Positions 22,297 to 34,541 of a stretch of DNA of 64,000 bases are shown here, piece after piece (within the stretch, counting starts at the first letter, position 1; each line of letters opens with the position of its first letter). The translations under genes and the position numbers were made by a program. Origin of the DNA: Ailurus styani (taxonomy: Eukaryota; Chordata; Mammalia; Carnivora; Ailuridae). The stretch is taken from contig LNAC01000110.1 in NCBI GenBank assembly GCA_002007465.1, forward strand, positions 186,001 through 250,000, written 5' to 3'. Under the pieces are notes generated by a model. It did not search any database. It saw only the letters and a program-made list of their open reading frames with translations, and was not told the DNA's origin.

Positions 22297-24339
22297 TGCA
22301 ACTTCTCTGCCTAATTCTATTTTCTTCAATTCCTTAGAGATTAAAGGAGAGGGGCGACCTGCAGCCCACCTCTCCCTAATTAAACTCCTACACACATCAT
22401 TTCATTCCTGAGTGCTTTCTTAGTGAATGCAACCTGAGACATCTTTCAGGGTCCACCCCATCTCCACTCAGACCCATCAGATCTGCACATTCTTCTGAAC
22501 CCCACAGCATCGATGGTAAATGTGTTGAATGCTGACTTCCAACCCCTTCCTATCCATTTATGTACAGTACATACAGTTATTCATAGTATGCAATATATTC
22601 CTATATACACTTCCAGATTTTTAAAACACTGGACAAAAATCACAAAATGGATATGGAATTATCTCTAGAGTGTAGATAACTTTTACTGTTCTCTTCTTAC
22701 TGATATCTTTCTTAGAAAGAAAACTTATTAATTCTACAATGAAAACTTTTATATAAGGAAGACCTTTCCCACCTAATAATAATGTTAATAATAACTACCA
22801 ACCACGAATACCAAATTACCCAAAAAAGGCATTTGTAATACAAACCCTATTTGTAGTAACTGATAAGCACATAAATTATCTCGTCTGTCTCCTTCTCTGC
22901 ATTCCAAGAAGAGTAGTGAGATAAACTGTGTAGCTCTGGCTAGGAATATTTCAACACTCAAAAAGGAAAAAAAAAAAAACCACAAAAACCCAATGAGCTA
23001 TTTCTGCAATCTCTGAAGTGATGTTTCTGCTGTAATCTGCTTTGAGCCAAGGAAAAGATAGACACAATAAAAGTGTCGAGTGAGAACCACACAGTCACTT
23101 AGTTTTGTTCGCATTACTCAGCATGAATGATCTCTGAGAATTTATCAGAAGCGGATTTCTAGTGGTTATTATTATTATTAGAAATTACAGAATGAATTGC
23201 AAGTTCACCTTTAGCTGACCTTTGAGATCTTGGCTTTCACCCTTAACTCTCCTGAGGTATAATTCATTTTATTAAGTCTCTCTTCTCTTCCCTTTCAGTT
23301 CCATCCTACACTGTTCTCCAGTTTTTGCTGAATTTCTCAGGGAAAAAGAAATCTCATAATTCTTTACAGATTTAAAGCTAATGCTTTACTTGGAGACAGC
23401 GCATCTCTTTCCCTGGAGCTAAGAGCTACACAGAATTAGACCAAAGGTTTCTCAGTGCAGATAACGTTGGCTTTTTCCACCACTGATTTTTGAGGCTTTT
23501 TATTTGTTGGTTACAAGGCTAATCATGAGTCAAAGTGGCAGGGGACACACCTGCAGTTCGCTCTGTGTTTGTGTGTGTGTTTGTCGTGTGTGAGACGTCT
23601 CTAGGACTTTGGCACACAAATGGCTCTGTCTCTTAAGACAATACATTTGAGAGAAAAAAAAAGACAATACCTTGGTTCTTTCAGATCTGTAAGTCCACCT
23701 GTATTCTACATTTTACAGCTCACACCTTCTTCCCTCTAAAGTTATAAAAGGCTTTAATTTTTAAGGATAAATGAAATGCTTTTCAATAAAAACATTAACT
23801 AGTCCTAACACATGTGGTCAATTACTAAATAATATCACAATAGCTGAATGCCTTGGAACATTAACAAGGAAGGAAATAAAATGTTAAATGGACTTGATGC
23901 TTATATATCCATATCAATTATTTTACTAGATGGCTCTCCTGTGATCTAAAGCACCCTGCACGTATTCTCGAAAGGACACTGAGTAGGTCAACTTCCCAAA
24001 GAAAACACATCCCTTTCCTTTTGGTGCTTTCTTAGGATGAGTGTCTTCTCAGCAGATTCCTGGCTATTTAAGGGTTGGAGTTTGGGGTTCATATTTTCAC
24101 TCCATAGCAATTAGCATGGTGTCAGTGTCTTGCACATAGACGGTGCTAATAGTTATATGTCAAAATGATCAATAGGCAAGATTCACATTGTGATGGAACC
24201 AACTATACAAATTAGTGTTGCCAGCTTTGAGGAAGAATGAATAGTTGGGATTTGATTAGCAGCAAGTGAATTAACAGCTGTGTACATACATTCTCATGTG
24301 ATCCTGAGCTGATTGTGACTATATGTGGTTTATTAAAGA
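22297..24339. other. Long unique stretch
   Basis: About 2 kb with only short (TAA)/(TTA) runs (22775-22795, 23168-23180) and a poly(A) run near 22970. Conservation cannot be judged here. Confidence 0.45.
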
Positions 24340-24885
24340 TGGCCTCATACATTCTTTGACACTTCTTTCTTTGATGCTGGACAGGGTGTCCCTTTGAATC
24401 CAGGCTAGCCTTTGACTGCTGTGACCAATAGAGCATTGTGGAAATACATAACACTGGTTCCAGGTCTAGCCTAAGGTGGACTGACAACTTTCACCTTGGC
24501 TTCTAGGACCCCTGTGCCACAGTGTAAGAAGAGTGACTACCCTGAAGGACAGAACATGTGGGGAAGTCCTGAGATGACAGTGCAGAGGCAGGAGGAGTGA
24601 CAACTCACTTCCAGCTGTCTCTGTCAATGCAACAGGCATGTAAATGAATCCATCTTTGACCCTCCAAACCAGACCAGTGGCCAGCCGGATACCACCAACT
24701 GACCCCAGTCGATGCCACATCGAATAGAAGGATAACCCAGTTTGACTCTGCCTGAGTTCCTGGCTCAAAAACAAAACTAAACAAAGCAAAACAAAACTAA
24801 AAAACCACAAAGATACAATAAAAGGGTTGTCTGAAGCCATTGCTTTTTGGGGAAGTTTCATACACAGCAAACAATAACCAGAACA
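24340..24885 (+). mobile_element. MaLR/MLT1-type LTR
   Basis: Landmarks: 'acaactttcaccttggcttc', 'agaagagtgactaccctg', 'gtcgatgccacatcgaatag', 'ataaaagggttgtctgaagc', 'cattgctttttggggaagtt', ending 'aacaataaccagaaca'. This is the usual 3' order of the class. The minus-strand 160-codon frame at 24466-24948 is antisense to the LTR and so not a gene. Confidence 0.7.
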
Positions 24886-26004
24886 TCCTACATGTTGGTT
24901 TGCCTGGGACAGTCCCAGTTTCTGACATTTGTCCAAGCACCATCTCATGATTTATACATGTTCTGGATTTCCAGTTTTCACAAACTATTTTCTGTCATTG
25001 GATTTAAATAAGCCAAGATAGTCTTGATAGTTTCTGTCATGTTCCCATCCAGAAGAGAGCGAGAATTATGGAAAAAGAATAGTTGCAAGCTGAAATTTAT
25101 TTAAACTGGGACAACCAATGAAAACCTTTCTCTTCCCCTGAAACCCTCAGACTGAAACAGACTCTCATTTCCCCTTGGAGGTTGGCATGTAGGGTGCTTG
25201 CTGATAAAGTTACTCTTCCGGAATCATCAGCTGCTAAAAACCACCTGCTCCTTCTGATCTCGGGCAGTGGTGGAGGGAGCACCATTTTCTGGGCTGCTAA
25301 GTTGGCCAGAAAGTGGTGCCTCGGTGCTGCCTTGGTCTACAAGGGAGACAAATCTGCCAGGCCACGANAAATCTGCCCTGCATTAAACTGTTCACAGTAG
25401 ATGGGGTGAGGGGCCTCAGGGGGAATCATGGGAAATTATAAGTTAGGTGTGTATGACTAATGTGTAGGAGATAGAACTGGAGTTGTCCTTCAACAAAGTG
25501 AAGAGAAAACAGTCTGTATCCTTCATGTAGGGCTAATATCCTTATTGCATCATGTAAGTCTATAATACTTATAAGTTTCTCAAATCTTAAAAATTTCAAG
25601 AAATGTTCAGAAGTAACGAGCTAAAAATAAATGTGCATACTGAAGGACAATTACATATTAAATTTTCATTTCTCAAGAAAGTAGATGATAAAAAAAGTAA
25701 CTCACACGAAATGTGCATCATTGCCCATCCACCATGTTGTCTGTACTGAAATCCAGAAGGCATAAATTTGCTAAAGAACCATTGGTATTTGCCTCAAAAA
25801 TTAATTTTAAGAAAACTGTGCCTGAAGAAAACAATTTAGTATATGTAAATGCAGAAAACATATTTACACACGAACCTGCGAAGCATGACTTCCAATTATA
25901 TCAAAAGACTGTTTTCCTAATTGAAATGTGTTCATTTCAAATTCCAAGATTACTTGTGCACATATAAAAGTGAAGCAGTAGCTGTCAATGCATCCATTAT
26001 TAGC
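24886..26004. other. Unique stretch with one unresolved base
   Basis: No feature recognised. Position 25368 is n. An 84-codon frame (25713-25967) has no known domain. Confidence 0.45.
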
Positions 26005-26047
26005 AAAACAAAACAAAACAAAAGCAAAAAAAAAAGCAAAACAAAAA
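26005..26047. repeat. (CAAAA)n simple repeat
   Basis: Imperfect AAAAC/AAAGC units. Confidence 0.9.
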
Positions 26048-26119
26048 CCCTTGCAGATAGTGAGTTAATGCTGTTTGTTCATTCATGTCATCAGGCGCTT
26101 CAAATAAGAAAATTACTGA

Positions 26120-26637
26120 AATGCATATCGATAATGGATAAAGAAGATGTGGTATGTGTACACACACACAACATGCACACACACACACACACACAATGTG
26201 ATATTACACAGCAATCAAGAAGAATGAAATCCTTCCATTTGCAACAACATGGATGGAACTAAAGAGTATTATGCTAAGTGAAATAAGTCAGTGAGAGAAA
26301 GACAATTATCGTATGATCTCATTCATATGTGGAATTTAAGAAACAAAACAGATGAACACAGGGGAAGGGAAGGAAAACTGAAATAATTAAAAAGAGAGAG
26401 CGAGGCAAACCATAAGAGACTCTTAACTATAGGAAACAAACTGAGGGTTGCTGGAGGGGCAGAGGGTGGAGGGATGGAGTAACTGGGGGAGGGGCATTAA
26501 GGAGGGCACGTGATGTAACGAGCCCTGGGTATTACATGCAAATGGTGAATCACTAATTCTACTCCTGAAACTAATAATACACTATATGTTAACTAAAGGG
26601 AATTTAAATAAAAATTTTTTTAAAATTCATATCAATA
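26120..26637 (+). mobile_element. Carnivore L1 3' end with internal (CA)n
   Basis: The body is about 26135-26621. It starts in the ORF2 C-terminal region ('ggataaagaagatgtggta', 'caacatggatggaactaaag') and runs through the 3' UTR to 'aatacactatatgttaacta' and an A-rich end. A (CA)n tract (26158-26196) interrupts the coding remnant. Flanks 'atgcatatcgataat' and 'attcatatcaataat' are duplications with two mismatches, so this copy is older than the one at 21856. Confidence 0.93.
26158..26196. repeat. (CA)n microsatellite inside L1
   Basis: Two CA runs split by 'aacatg', where other copies read 'atacatatacaatgg'. Local expansion after insertion. Confidence 0.93.
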
Positions 26638-27033
26638 ATCATTCAAATATTTTTCACCCAATTATTAGAACCAAAGAGAAGAAAGTGTTAATTTTGTGAA
26701 AGCTGATAGTATGGCTCCTATCATAGAATTCATTTAAAAGTTCAGTACCAAAGATAAAATTATTTAGTTAGTAGTAAAACTATAAAGACAAATTTAGAAT
26801 AAATAAGTTTTATTATAAAAACAATAGTCTTAAGAAGTTGAGAGAATAATTCACTTGGAATTGATGGTGATGAAGACATAATTCATAACTGAGTTCAAAT
26901 AAGCTTCAAGAGTCTCACTAATGAAATAGAATATGTTTAGTGTCCAAATTTACAATCTACAAATACTACTATGTATATGTAATTGGGGTGATTGGTCTAC
27001 ATTTTTGGTGATGAAGCTGGTATTTAATATTTT
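26638..27033. other. Unique A/T-rich stretch
   Basis: Nothing recognised. Confidence 0.5.
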
Positions 27034-27250
27034 AAAAATCATTTGAGTGGGGTGCCTTGGTGGCTGAGTCGTTAAGTGTCTGCCTTTGGCTCAGGTCATG
27101 ATCCAAGGGTCCTGGGATCATGCCCTGCATTGGGCTCCCTTCTCAGGGGAGAGCCTGCTTCTCCCTCTCCCTCTGCCTGCTGCTCTGCCTACTTGTGCTC
27201 TCTCTCTCTCTCTAATAAATAAATAAAATATTTTTTAAAAATCACTTGAG
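27034..27250 (+). mobile_element. SINEC
   Basis: The body is 27048-27236 with an older head ('ggctgagtcgttaagtgtct') and (CT)n end. Duplications 'aaaaatcatttgag' / 'aaaaatcacttgag'. Confidence 0.96.
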
Positions 27251-27591
27251 CACAACTGCAGATGCTGCATTAATTTAATATTAATTGGCATTAGATACAT
27301 TTAAACCTTGGAAGGACTACCTTGTAAATCAACCTAAGTGTTCTATGATGGCCTTGAAAATTTCTGTAAATTTGTTCTTCGAAGTTTGGAATAATTTTCT
27401 ATAAAATTATAGGAAATTGTAATACAAGTATTCCAAAATTAAGCATCAGATACCTCTGAAGCATCTACACTTTGCACCCATTGAAAGCATTTGCTTGCAG
27501 AATGGAAGACAGTGAAAATCATCCTTACAAAAGCTAAAGAGGAACTGAACAAATTAGCTAATGTGAACTCAGGATGTACATGATGTACATG

Positions 27592-27777
27592 ATGGGGGAG
27601 AGAGAGAGCATGATTAGGAGGGGCAGAGGGAGAGGGAGAGAGAAACCCAATAAGACTCCATACTGAGTGTAGAGCCCCACACGGGTCTTGATACAGGGCT
27701 TGATCTCAAGACCCTAAGATCACGACCTGAGTGCAAACCAAGATTCAGAAACTTGAGTGTGCCACCCAGGTTCCCCC
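27592..27777 (-). mobile_element. SINEC, antisense
   Basis: GA-rich body, 'cataatgagtgtagagcccc'-like middle, 'gcttgatctcaagaccctaa', then 'gccacccaggttcccc'. It lacks a clear poly(T) end, and 'tgtacatgatgtacatgatg' lies just upstream. Confidence 0.9.
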
Positions 27778-28325
27778 CTCTTTTTTAACATCTTGACGTC
27801 TTTCTTTCCAAAGCAACTTGTGACAATATTCCCCACTTTTCAACATCTGGCTCAAATACTGCCTCCTCCCACATTCTCTAAACCTCAATCAATCTCTTCC
27901 CCTTTTCTCTTCCTGAAGAGTTTTACTTGCACATCTACTGGAGTCCACTGAATTTGCTTTATATCTCAGATAACTTCATGCCCAGTTTTATTCCTCTAAA
28001 TAATCATGTCTTAAATACCATATATTCCTGTTGATCTCAGCTTTCTTACTTGCATCTCCTCCTTGCTATGGGAGACTGGATAAGCCGAGTGGTGCTCTCT
28101 AAAGTTTTTTGGACTAATTGCTATTTTTCTATAAACATGTTTCAATTATCATCTTTCTTTACACATGTCATCTTAGTCCATTTTACAGTTTTAATGTAGT
28201 ATGTTTATACTCTTTTTTCCAATGTACCTTACTCTTTCTCAGTCAAGCTTCTCACTATTAGTATCCAAATATGGCCTTCTTCATTTTTATCTCAAAAAAT
28301 GGATATATCTTCATCTTGCCTGATG
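27778..28325. other. Pyrimidine-rich stretch of unknown origin
   Basis: 'cttcctgaagagttttacttg' and neighbouring sequence have an old-repeat look (L2 or L1 antisense), but no family can be assigned. Confidence 0.35.
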
Positions 28326-28527
28326 CATCTCTTAGTTTTTTTGTAAGATTTTATTTATTTATTTGAGAGAGAAACAGAGAGAGCATGAGTAGGGGGAGGG
28401 GCAGGGGGAGAGGGAGAGGGAGAGAGATAAGCAGACTCTCCACTGAGCATGGAGCTGCACCACGGGCTCAATCCCAGGACCCTGAGATCATGATCTGAGC
28501 CACCCAGGCATCCCCATTTCCTAGTTT
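28326..28527 (-). mobile_element. SINEC, antisense
   Basis: The body is 28339-28514: (TTTA)n, GA-rich body, 'gctcaatcccaggaccctga', 'gagccacccaggcatcccc', with part of the head deleted. Duplications 'catctcttagttt' / 'catttcctagttt'. Confidence 0.95.
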
Positions 28528-29406
28528 AGCTACAAAATCTAGTATTTCTTTTTGTAATGCCATTGCCACTTTGACAAAAACATGGCCATTTCTTCTCAGC
28601 TTTCAATCCCCCAAATTTCTCCCCATAAAGGAGAATACATGATTTCTTCACACAATGAATAGTAAGGGAAAAGAACCACATACAATCCTTGACAAAAACA
28701 GATGAGAAAAATAAGGCCATGGATATTATTAATAAAAGGAAGCTGGATAGGGAGCAGTGTTCAGAAAGCACATATATGACCCTGATTAATCAAATGCTTT
28801 TAATTATGACTCACTGAAGTAAGAAAATGTGTTTAGTCAAAAAAGATAGAATTTCTGGTAATACAAACGATGGAAAATTGTTTGGATTTAATTTGTTTAT
28901 AAAGAGCTTTTTTGTATACTTAAAAATCGACATCACAGAATTCAAAAAGCAAAGAGAACAAATTATGTGATATAAACTGTTTTCATTTCTATGTAGTAAG
29001 GGGTATGAAAAAGGAGATCAGATTTTAAGTATAAAAGAGGAAGACATTACTGGCTTTATTTCTAGCTTTGTGTGATTATTTGATGTGCGTTATAATTTTT
29101 AGTCATTCCTATTGTTTTATGTTCACTATTATTTCTCTAGTGCTTTGGAAGTTATCCACATCCTAGTTCTATTTTTAAATTGACTTAAAATTTTCAACAT
29201 GCATACCTTACTTGAAACCAAACAACATTTAATATCCCTCTCTTATTCCTAAACAATCAGGGACTTCTTGGACATATTAAATTGCAATCACCAACTCTTT
29301 CAGCCTTATATATTATTATTTTGATTCTTTTTGTAATTTCTTTTAACCACAAAAACTAGCCGTTGCTATTATTGTTTTAAACAATCAGTGTTAAATTTGT
29401 CTGTAA
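28528..29406. other. Unique A/T-rich stretch
   Basis: No feature recognised. The 81-codon minus frame at 28526-28771 has no known domain. Confidence 0.45.
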
Positions 29407-29633
29407 GTCTACCAGTTTCCTTTTTTAAAAAAAAAAAAGATTTTATTTATTTATTTGACAGAGAGAGAGAGAGATTACAAGTAGGCAGGGAGAGAGGAGA
29501 AAGCAGGCTCCCGGCTGAGCAGGGCAGCCCAACACAGGGCTCGATCCAGGGACCCTGAGATCATGACCTGAGCCGAAGGCAGAGGCTTTAATCCACTGAG
29601 CCACCCATGCGCCTCTGGTCTACCAGTTTCCTT
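29407..29633 (-). mobile_element. Young SINEC, antisense
   Basis: The body is 29423-29617. Perfect 16-bp duplications 'gtctaccagtttcctt' at 29407-29422 and 29618-29633. Confidence 0.98.
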
Positions 29634-29929
29634 GAACAACCAACCTTTCATCCTATGCCTCAGACATTCATTTCTCTTTAGAAATTTCTTAAGATCTACT
29701 GGTAACACACTGTAAGGTTTGGGGTTGTCAAAAGATGCTTGTATTTCATTTTAATTCTTAAATAAAAATGTACTTTGGAACACAACTGTATATCAATAGT
29801 TACTTTTTTTTTGCATTCTTCAATATATAATTAACTACCATATTGCTTCATTAATACTGCTGAAAATTCTGAGTCTTATTTGTAATCTTTTTATTTTCTC
29901 TGTTTTAAGACCTTTGCTTTGTAAGTTCC

Positions 29930-31140
29930 TTATGATGTGCTCCTAAATCCTCATTCCCTACCAGTTCTGTACAATTATCTCTTCAAACTATCCCTTCAAA
30001 TGTTGCCCATTTCTTACCTTCTAAAGTCTCTTCTTTAGGGGCTTCAATTAAAGATGCATTATATGTTTTCATTCTATCCTCTGTATCACTTAACCATTCT
30101 TTTATTTTTCATCTCCTTATCTCACCATTTTGCAATCTGAGTAATTTCTTCAAATCTATCTTCCATTTCACCAATGTTTCTTATCCCTGCCCATTCTCTC
30201 ATATTATTCCAACTCCATCTGATATTACGCTCTTTCTGCCTGAAGAATATGCTTTGGTGTTTTAAAACTACCATTCTTGGGGTGCCTTGGTGGCTCAGTG
30301 GGTTAAGCCTCTCTGCCTTTGGCTCAGGTCATGATCTCAGGGTCCTGGGATCAAGCCCTGCATCGGGCTCTCTGCTCAGCAGGGAGCCTGCTTCCTCCTG
30401 TCTCTCTACCTGCCTCTCTGCCTACTTGTGATCTCTCTCTCTCTCTGTCAAATAAATAAATAAGATCTTTAAAAAATACCATTCTTACGGTGATTTCTTT
30501 AGTTGAGAATATCTTATTTTCTTTATTTCTTAGAATAAAATTTACATGAGGTTATAATCCTGGTTTGGCCATTATTGTCTTCTAACTATCTGAATATATC
30601 TTCCCCTTCTTTTCTGGCTTCTCTTGTTCTCAAGAAGTCAACAGTCAGTCAAATAGTTGCTCTTTTGATAGTAATCTGCTACTTTTCCCTAGGTTCTTTT
30701 GATATTTTTCTTTGGATCTTTGGTCTTCAAGCAGTTTTATCATATGTGTAGGTGTGCTTTTGTTACCTTACTTGGAGTTGGTTTGGACTTCATGAATCTG
30801 TGGCTTCAATCAGTTTTAGTTATGGAAAATTCTCAGGCATAATCTCTATAAATGTGGCTTTTACTCTTTTTCTCTCTCTCTTCTCTATTTCTGGGAATTC
30901 ATTTAAATTTGTGTTAGACCTTTTATTGTATTTTTTATGTTTTTATCCTATATTGCCATTTTCCATCATTTTTCTCTATGTTGTTCAGGTTGGATTTTTT
31001 TTCTGAACTATTTTCCCATTAGCAAATTCTCTCTTCAGCTGTCTCTAATCTGCTCCTCTGACCATCCATCAGTTTTAATTATTATTCTTTTCATTCGCAG
31101 AATTACATTTTGTTCTTTTTAAATCTGCTATGTCATTTGT
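29930..31140 (-). mobile_element. Old L1 (L1M class), antisense, split by a SINE
   Basis: Antisense landmarks: 'ctaggttcttttgatatttt', 'ggacttcatgaatctgtggc', 'tctctatttctgggaattca', 'tttgtgttagaccttttatt', 'tgttgttcaggttggatttt'. This is the old L1 3' region upstream of the terminal 3' UTR. Left boundary approximate. Confidence 0.75.
30264..30486 (+). mobile_element. Young SINEC inside old L1
   Basis: The body is about 30279-30471. Duplications 'taccattctt' on both sides (30269-30278 and 30477-30486). Confidence 0.97.
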
Positions 31141-31149
31141 CCTCTTAAA

Positions 31150-31780
31150 TTATGGTAGTTTTCATTTTGAGACATAATCTGCATACCATAAAATTCATTA
31201 TGTTGAAGTATATGATTTAGTGGTTTTTAGTATATTCAAAATGTTGTACAACCATCACTGCTACCTAATTTCAGAAAAATTTCATCACCCAAAAAAGCAA
31301 TCCCATATCATAAGCAGTCACTTCCCATTACTTTTCCAGAGTTCCTGCCACCGCTCATCTACATTCTTTTTCCATGAATTTGCCCATTCTCATTATTTCA
31401 TATAATGTAACCATATAATATGCAGTCTCTTGTGTCTGGCTTCTTTCAGTTAGCATAATATTTCCAAGATTCATCCACGTTGTAGCATGTATCAGTACTT
31501 CATTACTTTTCACGGCTGAATAATATTTCTTTCTATGGATATGCCACCTGTGGGCTATCCAGTCAACAACTGATTGAAATTTGTCCCCAGGTTTTGGCTA
31601 TTTGCATAATGCTATCTCTTTGTAGATAGCATATAGCTGGATGATGTTTTTATACCCACTTTTCCAATATCTGCCCTTTAACTGAAGAATTTGAATGGAT
31701 CAAATGGTTATAATTCATATATTTGCCCATAAAGTGGAATTTAGGTCTGCCATTTTGATATTTATTTTATGTATGTCTGG
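31150..31780 (-). mobile_element. Old L1 3' UTR, antisense
   Basis: The antisense 3' terminus 'gagacataatctgcatacca' is followed by 'gtggtttttagtatattca', 'acaaccatcactgctaccta', 'tgtctggcttctttcagtta', 'tgtagcatgtatcagtactt' and, further in, 'taggtctgccattttgatat'. It is a separate insertion from the block at 29930-31140. Confidence 0.85.
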
Positions 31781-32175
31781 AATGCTTTTCCCTCAGATAT
31801 CCACATGGTTCACTCCCTCAATTTTTTTATGATCTTTTCTCAAACATCAGCTGCTTAGTGAGGTCTTTGCTGGCCATCCTATTCAAAATTTAAACACTTC
31901 CAACATATGCATTTCCTAACTCCATTCCCTACTTGATTTTTTTCAATATTTATCATTATCTAACATACTATATATTGAAATGATTCATTTCACTTAATGT
32001 GTATATTGTTTTGTATACAAACAGATTTAGCTTATTAAATTGTAAGTTTTGTGGGGGTAGGGTTTTTTGTTTCTTGTTTTCTGTTTGTTTGTTTGTTTGT
32101 TTTTTATATTTCCATCACCTAGGAGAGGCCCATAGTAGAGGCCCACCAAAAATTTTTGGTGAATGAATGGTCAAA
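31781..32175 (+). mobile_element. L2 3' end
   Basis: 'aatgcttttccctcagatat', 'ccacatggttcactccctca', 'agtgaggtctttgctggcca', 'taaattgtaagttttgtggg', 'gtgaatgaatgg' follow L2 order to its 3' end. A (GTTT)n run (32083-32105) interrupts it. Confidence 0.8.
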
Positions 32176-32529
32176 ATACTGAGACATTTTTTCTAAGAAT
32201 TTCAATGGAAGCTGGTTGTCTTCTTTTTAGTCAGAAACACCATAAAGTTTTTTGAAATTTAATTGTAAGTATTGCTTTTAGAATAAAAGAGAATAACTCT
32301 GTAATGCTTATTATATTCTAAGTAATGTGGGGAATTTGCAAAATAGAATTCAATAGATGAATTAATTGAAGATGCTGCATGATCAGAAGACAAACTTGAT
32401 CTGACTCAGGGGAGTGCCTAACTTCAGCATAGCATTTTCTTCTTACAGATGGTACAAGAGGTATTAAACAGCTCCAGCCATCCAAAACATTTCATTGAAC
32501 TCCAAGTCCAAAGAGTTTCCTACCACTTA
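32176..32529. other. Unassigned stretch between two L2 copies
   Basis: Nothing recognised; A/T-rich. Confidence 0.4.
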
Positions 32530-33475
32530 GCATTCTCTCTTAGCTATTTCAATGTCTCCCAAACTCATCATACCTAAAACCAAAATATGCTCCTCTTCAC
32601 ACCAGATACTCTCTCTAAGAATGCCATCTCAACCATCCTATTATACAAGCATTACTGACACAAGCAGTAGTTTCCTTAAGTCTTAATATGAAATTTATCA
32701 TCAAGTAGCCTTCCATCTAACACCCAAATACGTATTAAGTTGATCCCTATTTTCCCATGTCTGTCACTACTGTCACATCACTATCATCTCTATTTGGTTT
32801 CCTGCAATAGATTCTTAACTTGTTCCACCCTGCCACTTTTTGTTCCACTCCAATCCATTCTGTACACTTTAGCCTACATAATTTTTGCTAAAACAGATCT
32901 GTTTAAGATATTTTATCACCATTTGATTCCCCTTAAGATAAAGAAAATATTCTGAACTTGCCTAAAGCTCTGTATGGTTTGGTCCCTGCCTACTGCTTCA
33001 TTTTAAGCCACTCTCCTCCCCCTCTTTATACAGCTGCTACATTTATCATTTTTCATTTTCTGGAACACACCTTGTTTCCTCCTGCCATCTTGTTCCTACT
33101 TCCTGGATCTCTCTTTTTCTCTCACTCTCCCTCCACAAACAGGTCTTTTCGTCTCCCTATTCATCTAGAGAACTATCACTACACCTCCATGAGATTTCAG
33201 CTCAACTCTTTTTTTCTCAAGAAAGTGTTCCCTGACCATTTTTCCTATACACCACACCACATATCTAGGCTAAGTATTGATGTTATATTCTCCTACGAGC
33301 CATGTTCTTTGTTTCAGAGCACTTATTTGGTTTGCAAATAAATACTACTTGTACAGTTAGTTGATTTTTATTTATATTTTAAGCTCTGCAAATTCAAGAC
33401 CATGGCAGCTTTTGCTCTGTATGTTTTTACCCAAATACAATGCCCAGTGCAATAAATACTTATTAAATGAATGTA
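32530..33475 (+). mobile_element. L2 LINE 3' region, about 0.95 kb
   Basis: In order: 'atgtctcccaaactcatcat', 'tttcctgcaatagattctta', 'gctctgtatggtttggtccc', 'tgcctactgcttcattttaa', 'gttccctgaccatttttcct', 'gagcacttatttggtttgc', 'aataaatacttattaaatga'. The 127-codon frame at 32958-33341 lies in this element. It is the best-preserved sense L2 in the window. Confidence 0.88.
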
Positions 33476-33479
33476 TTAC

Positions 33480-33640
33480 ACAGTATTATTATTATAGTAT
33501 TATATAGTATATATTAGTATACAGAATGTATATATGTGTGTGTATATATACACACACATATATACACATATATACACATAAATATATATATATGTATATA
33601 TATATAATGTATAATACATTATACAAATGTATTATTTGTA
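33480..33640. repeat. AT/TG/CA tract with perfect 40-bp palindrome
   Basis: Mixed TA, TG and CA dinucleotides. 33527-33566 is a perfect palindrome (20-bp arms, no spacer) centred between 33546 and 33547. Confidence 0.95.
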
Positions 33641-34152
33641 TCAAGTAGACAAAAACCCAATGTTAGGGTGCTCCTATGGCTTCCTTTTTGCATTACCTTC
33701 TCTGACATTGTCCCACCCTCTGCCCCCAGTAACCACTCCACACACCAGATATGGTTATCTTAAGCTGTTAGAACAAAGAAAGACAGTACTGCTCAATCAT
33801 GTGGTTAAGGATCCATTATAATAATATAAGTGTATCAGGCAAATACATGGCCTACTGCCTACCAAAAAAAATGGTGCATTAGTGTTGCTCATCTCTGTAC
33901 ATTCTTTACCAGTGACATATGCAAAGGGTATCAAGTTTTTTATAAAAAAATAAATATATGTATGGGTAGGTATGTACTGGAAGTGCATGAATGTATTGGA
34001 AAATCAGTATTGATCATATACACAGTCATCACTCAACTCCCGTGTGTCTTTTTATTACTGTGGACTCCAGAGCCAGCTCCATAAAAACTGTGAAGTTGGC
34101 CAACTTGTTTTTGTTAATGTGTTCTTCCACTCTCCTTTTCAACCACTATCGC
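33641..34152. other. Unassigned stretch
   Basis: No repeat recognised. A 115-codon plus frame (33991-34338) overlaps simple pyrimidine repeats and shows no known domain. Confidence 0.4.
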
Positions 34153-34232
34153 CTCTACTCTCATTCTTTCCTCATGACATATAATTCTTTCCCCATGACA
34201 TATCACATCTACTCTCATTCTTTCCTCATGAC
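34153..34232. repeat. Short imperfect tandem repeat
   Basis: 'tctactctcattctttcctc' plus 'atgac' occurs at 34154-34178 and 34208-34232, with a third partial unit 'attctttccccatgac' between. Confidence 0.8.
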
Positions 34233-34541
34233 CCTGTGGTTCTTGAGATACCTGGTTTCATCTCCTCCACCTCCCTGCCTTGAGCCTCCTTCACCTTCTT
34301 CCCTGCTGCTATTACTTGTGAAGTATAGTATCAGATGATTTGTAAACAACCCAAATTGTTATTACCCATCCTGAGAAAAAGTCCCTAGAAGTGGGATTTC
34401 ATTTATATAAAATAGGCTGGCAGATGATAATGGTAGGATCAAAAAAATATTATACATGTCTGTCTCTGATTCAAACACTGTAGGTATGCTCTAGCAACCA
34501 AAGACACCCCAGTTCCTTTCCCAATGGTGCTGTTCTTAGCA

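Noticed and set aside
24466..24948. 160-codon minus-strand frame, the longest in the window
   Set aside because: It lies antisense to a MaLR/MLT1-type LTR and has no recognised domain.
32958..33341. 127-codon plus-strand frame
   Set aside because: It falls in the sense L2 3' region, which is C/T-rich and low in stops.
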